Shown piece after piece: positions 39,200-40,429 of a stretch of DNA of 40,429 nucleotides; the first letter of the stretch is position 1; each line of letters starts with the position of its first letter. The notes below the pieces were generated by a model, which worked only from the letters and a program-made list of their open reading frames with translations, made no database searches and was not told where the DNA came from. The translations under genes were made by a program, and so were the position numbers. The stretch covers positions 1 to 40,429 of the forward strand of contig JAMONZ010000048.1 in NCBI GenBank assembly GCA_027066315.1, read 5' to 3'. Source of the DNA: Hyphomicrobiales bacterium. GTDB taxonomy: Bacteria > Pseudomonadota > Alphaproteobacteria > Rhizobiales > Devosiaceae.

Positions 39200-40429
39200 A
39201 TGACTAAGTCAAAAAAAATACAAGAAAGTAGTTTTCAAAAAGCTATTTCAACTTTTCCAGTTAACATTCGTATCCTAGCACTTTGTATTGTTCCTGTTTT
39301 GGGATTGCTCTTAGTGGGCTATCAACAAATGACGCAAGAATTGGCAGTTGCAAAGGACGCAAGAAATCTATTGCAAATGTCAAAAAAAATACCGCTTGTT
39401 TCTAGTCTAGTTCATGAAATGCAAAAAGAACGTGGAATGACTGCAGGCTTTATTGGAACTGGAGGGGTAAAGTTTGCGAATGACTTGAAAGGCCAAAGAG
39501 AGCAAACCGATGCTGCTAGAGAAAAACTAGAAGCTGCGGCTGGTCCTGAGGAATTGTCATTTTTATCTGAAGAAGTTGCAAAAGAGTTTTCCTTGGCTTT
39601 GAAGGATTTAGAAGAGCTTGAGGCTGTGCGAGGAAAGTCTGATAATTTAGATATTTCAAAAGCTGAGATGGTGAAATATTTCTCACACACCATTACTGAC
39701 CTTTTGTTGACAATTGAATTGCAAATTACTCGAGCTGGCAGCCCTGAAATGGTAAATCAACTTTTATCACTTAATTCTTTGTTGCAAGCAAAAGAGCGGG
39801 CAGGGATTGAGCGTGCTGTTGGAACTGGTGCATTTTCTAGCAATGAAATAGATCAGGCTACTTATTTTAAATTCACTTCACTTGTGGCAATGCAAAATGA
39901 AATGCTCGGAGCATTTGAGCGAAGTGCTATGCCGCATTTGCAGGAGTTTTTTGCGGATACATACCAAGGAGAGATCGTAGAGAAAGTTAACGAGTTAAGG
40001 GGAATTATTGCAAATTCTCTTTCTGGTAGCTCACTTGAAGAAGTTACTGGTGAAGAATGGTTTAGTGCTACAACAGATCGAATTAATCTATTGAAACAAG
40101 TAGATGATGCTGCAACAACGGATATTGTTACCTATTCAGAACAATTTAAAGCTGTAGCCGATAGAAGTCTGCGCTTTACTATAATTGTGAATGTTTTGAT
40201 TTTATTTATCACTTTGATTTTAGCCTTTGTTATCATTCGTTCAATCACAGGTCCAATGGGTAGAATTACTAAAACAATGAACACTCTTGCCGATGGTGAA
40301 TTAGATGTTGAAGTTAGTGGTGTTGAGTATAAAGACGAGCTTGGTGATATGGCTCGTGCTGTTGAGATATTTAAAGCGAATGCGCTTAAGGTTAACTCTA
40401 TGACTGAAGAGGAAAAAGCTGCCTCTATT
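39200..40429 (+). CDS. NIT-domain/HAMP transmembrane receptor (N-terminal part, cut by window edge)
   Basis: An open frame of 410 codons running off the window. A first membrane helix (about residues 26-44) is followed by a periplasmic region of about 280 residues that begins with the QKERGMTAGF motif of the NIT domain, a helical nitrate/nitrite-sensing-type module (the exact ligand varies). A second helix (about 326-348) leads to a HAMP domain starting RSITGPMGRITKTMNTLADGELD. The C-terminal output is missing; methyl-accepting chemotaxis proteins are the commonest, while diguanylate cyclases and kinases occur too. A ribosome binding site is not clear (GGTTGTGAA). Divergent from ald. Confidence 0.85.
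   Translation, partial: MTKSKKIQESSFQKAISTFPVNIRILALCIVPVLGLLLVGYQQMTQELAVAKDARNLLQMSKKIPLVSSLVHEMQKERGMTAGFIGTGGVKFANDLKGQREQTDAAREKLEAAAGPEELSFLSEEVAKEFSLALKDLEELEAVRGKSDNLDISKAEMVKYFSHTITDLLLTIELQITRAGSPEMVNQLLSLNSLLQAKERAGIERAVGTGAFSSNEIDQATYFKFTSLVAMQNEMLGAFERSAMPHLQEFFADTYQGEIVEKVNELRGIIANSLSGSSLEEVTGEEWFSATTDRINLLKQVDDAATTDIVTYSEQFKAVADRSLRFTIIVNVLILFITLILAFVIIRSITGPMGRITKTMNTLADGELDVEVSGVEYKDELGDMARAVEIFKANALKVNSMTEEEKAASI

Overview
The window looks like chromosomal DNA of a low-GC (by eye high-30s percent) alphaproteobacterium, probably marine and close to the Hyphomicrobiales/Rhodobacterales. The evidence is two TRAP transporters (one TAXI type, one DctPQM type), an SHP/diheme cytochrome/cytochrome b cluster, a DctB/DctD pair, an acetaldehyde-dehydrogenase/DUF779 pair and the style of the tRNA. 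I could not place it to genus. No phage, integrase, transposase or CRISPR array is visible. Both ends cut through genes: a minus-strand autotransporter at the left and a plus-strand NIT/HAMP receptor at the right.

Layout. 1-4.9 kb: a surface/secretion block with a PATR-repeat autotransporter, a membrane-anchored LytTR regulator, a secreted orphan protein and a secreted Sel1-repeat protein. The two divergent intergenic regions each carry a pair of direct repeats at 20-bp spacing with a shared consensus, which look like the binding sites of the LytTR protein. 4.9-11 kb: small membrane proteins (DUF3995, a frameshifted membrane-anchored protein), a ZIP metal transporter, a PadR regulator fused to a GyrI-like domain, an ankyrin lipoprotein, a TauE/SafE permease, a SIMPL protein and a class I cytochrome c with an acidic tail. 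11.3-13.7 kb: a CAU-anticodon tRNA followed by a copy of its own 3' half, then a three-gene redox operon (cytochrome b-diheme c fusion, SHP, diheme cytochrome c).

13.7-21.5 kb: DUF779 plus aldehyde dehydrogenase, a divergent TAXI-TRAP operon, a GAF/HTH_8 regulator of AcoR type without an AAA+ domain, a cupin and a second DUF3995 protein. 21.5-24.6 kb: an orphan PD-(D/E)XK nuclease-like protein and phosphoglucomutase. 24.7-32.2 kb: dctB-dctD, rluA and dctP-dctQ-dctM, a C4-dicarboxylate-type uptake system with its own two-component control. 32.5-35.2 kb: nucleoside hydrolase and a U32-family (TrhP/YegQ-like) protein. 35.7-36.7 kb: an RTX-like secreted protein with a 21-bp tandem repeat. 36.8-38.9 kb: peroxiredoxin, an orphan gene and alanine dehydrogenase. 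39.2 kb to the end: a NIT-domain chemoreceptor-like protein.

Together these genes suggest a heterotroph that scavenges carboxylates and nucleosides, oxidises aldehydes, and invests in surface proteins. Dispersed intergenic repeats sharing a CCCTTCG...CTCAGGGTGACA core recur between genes. The most notable signals are the LytTR direct-repeat circuit, the PadR-GyrI fusion with an internal ribosome binding site, the tRNA half-copy, the GAFIGA variant in DctD and the orphan nuclease.
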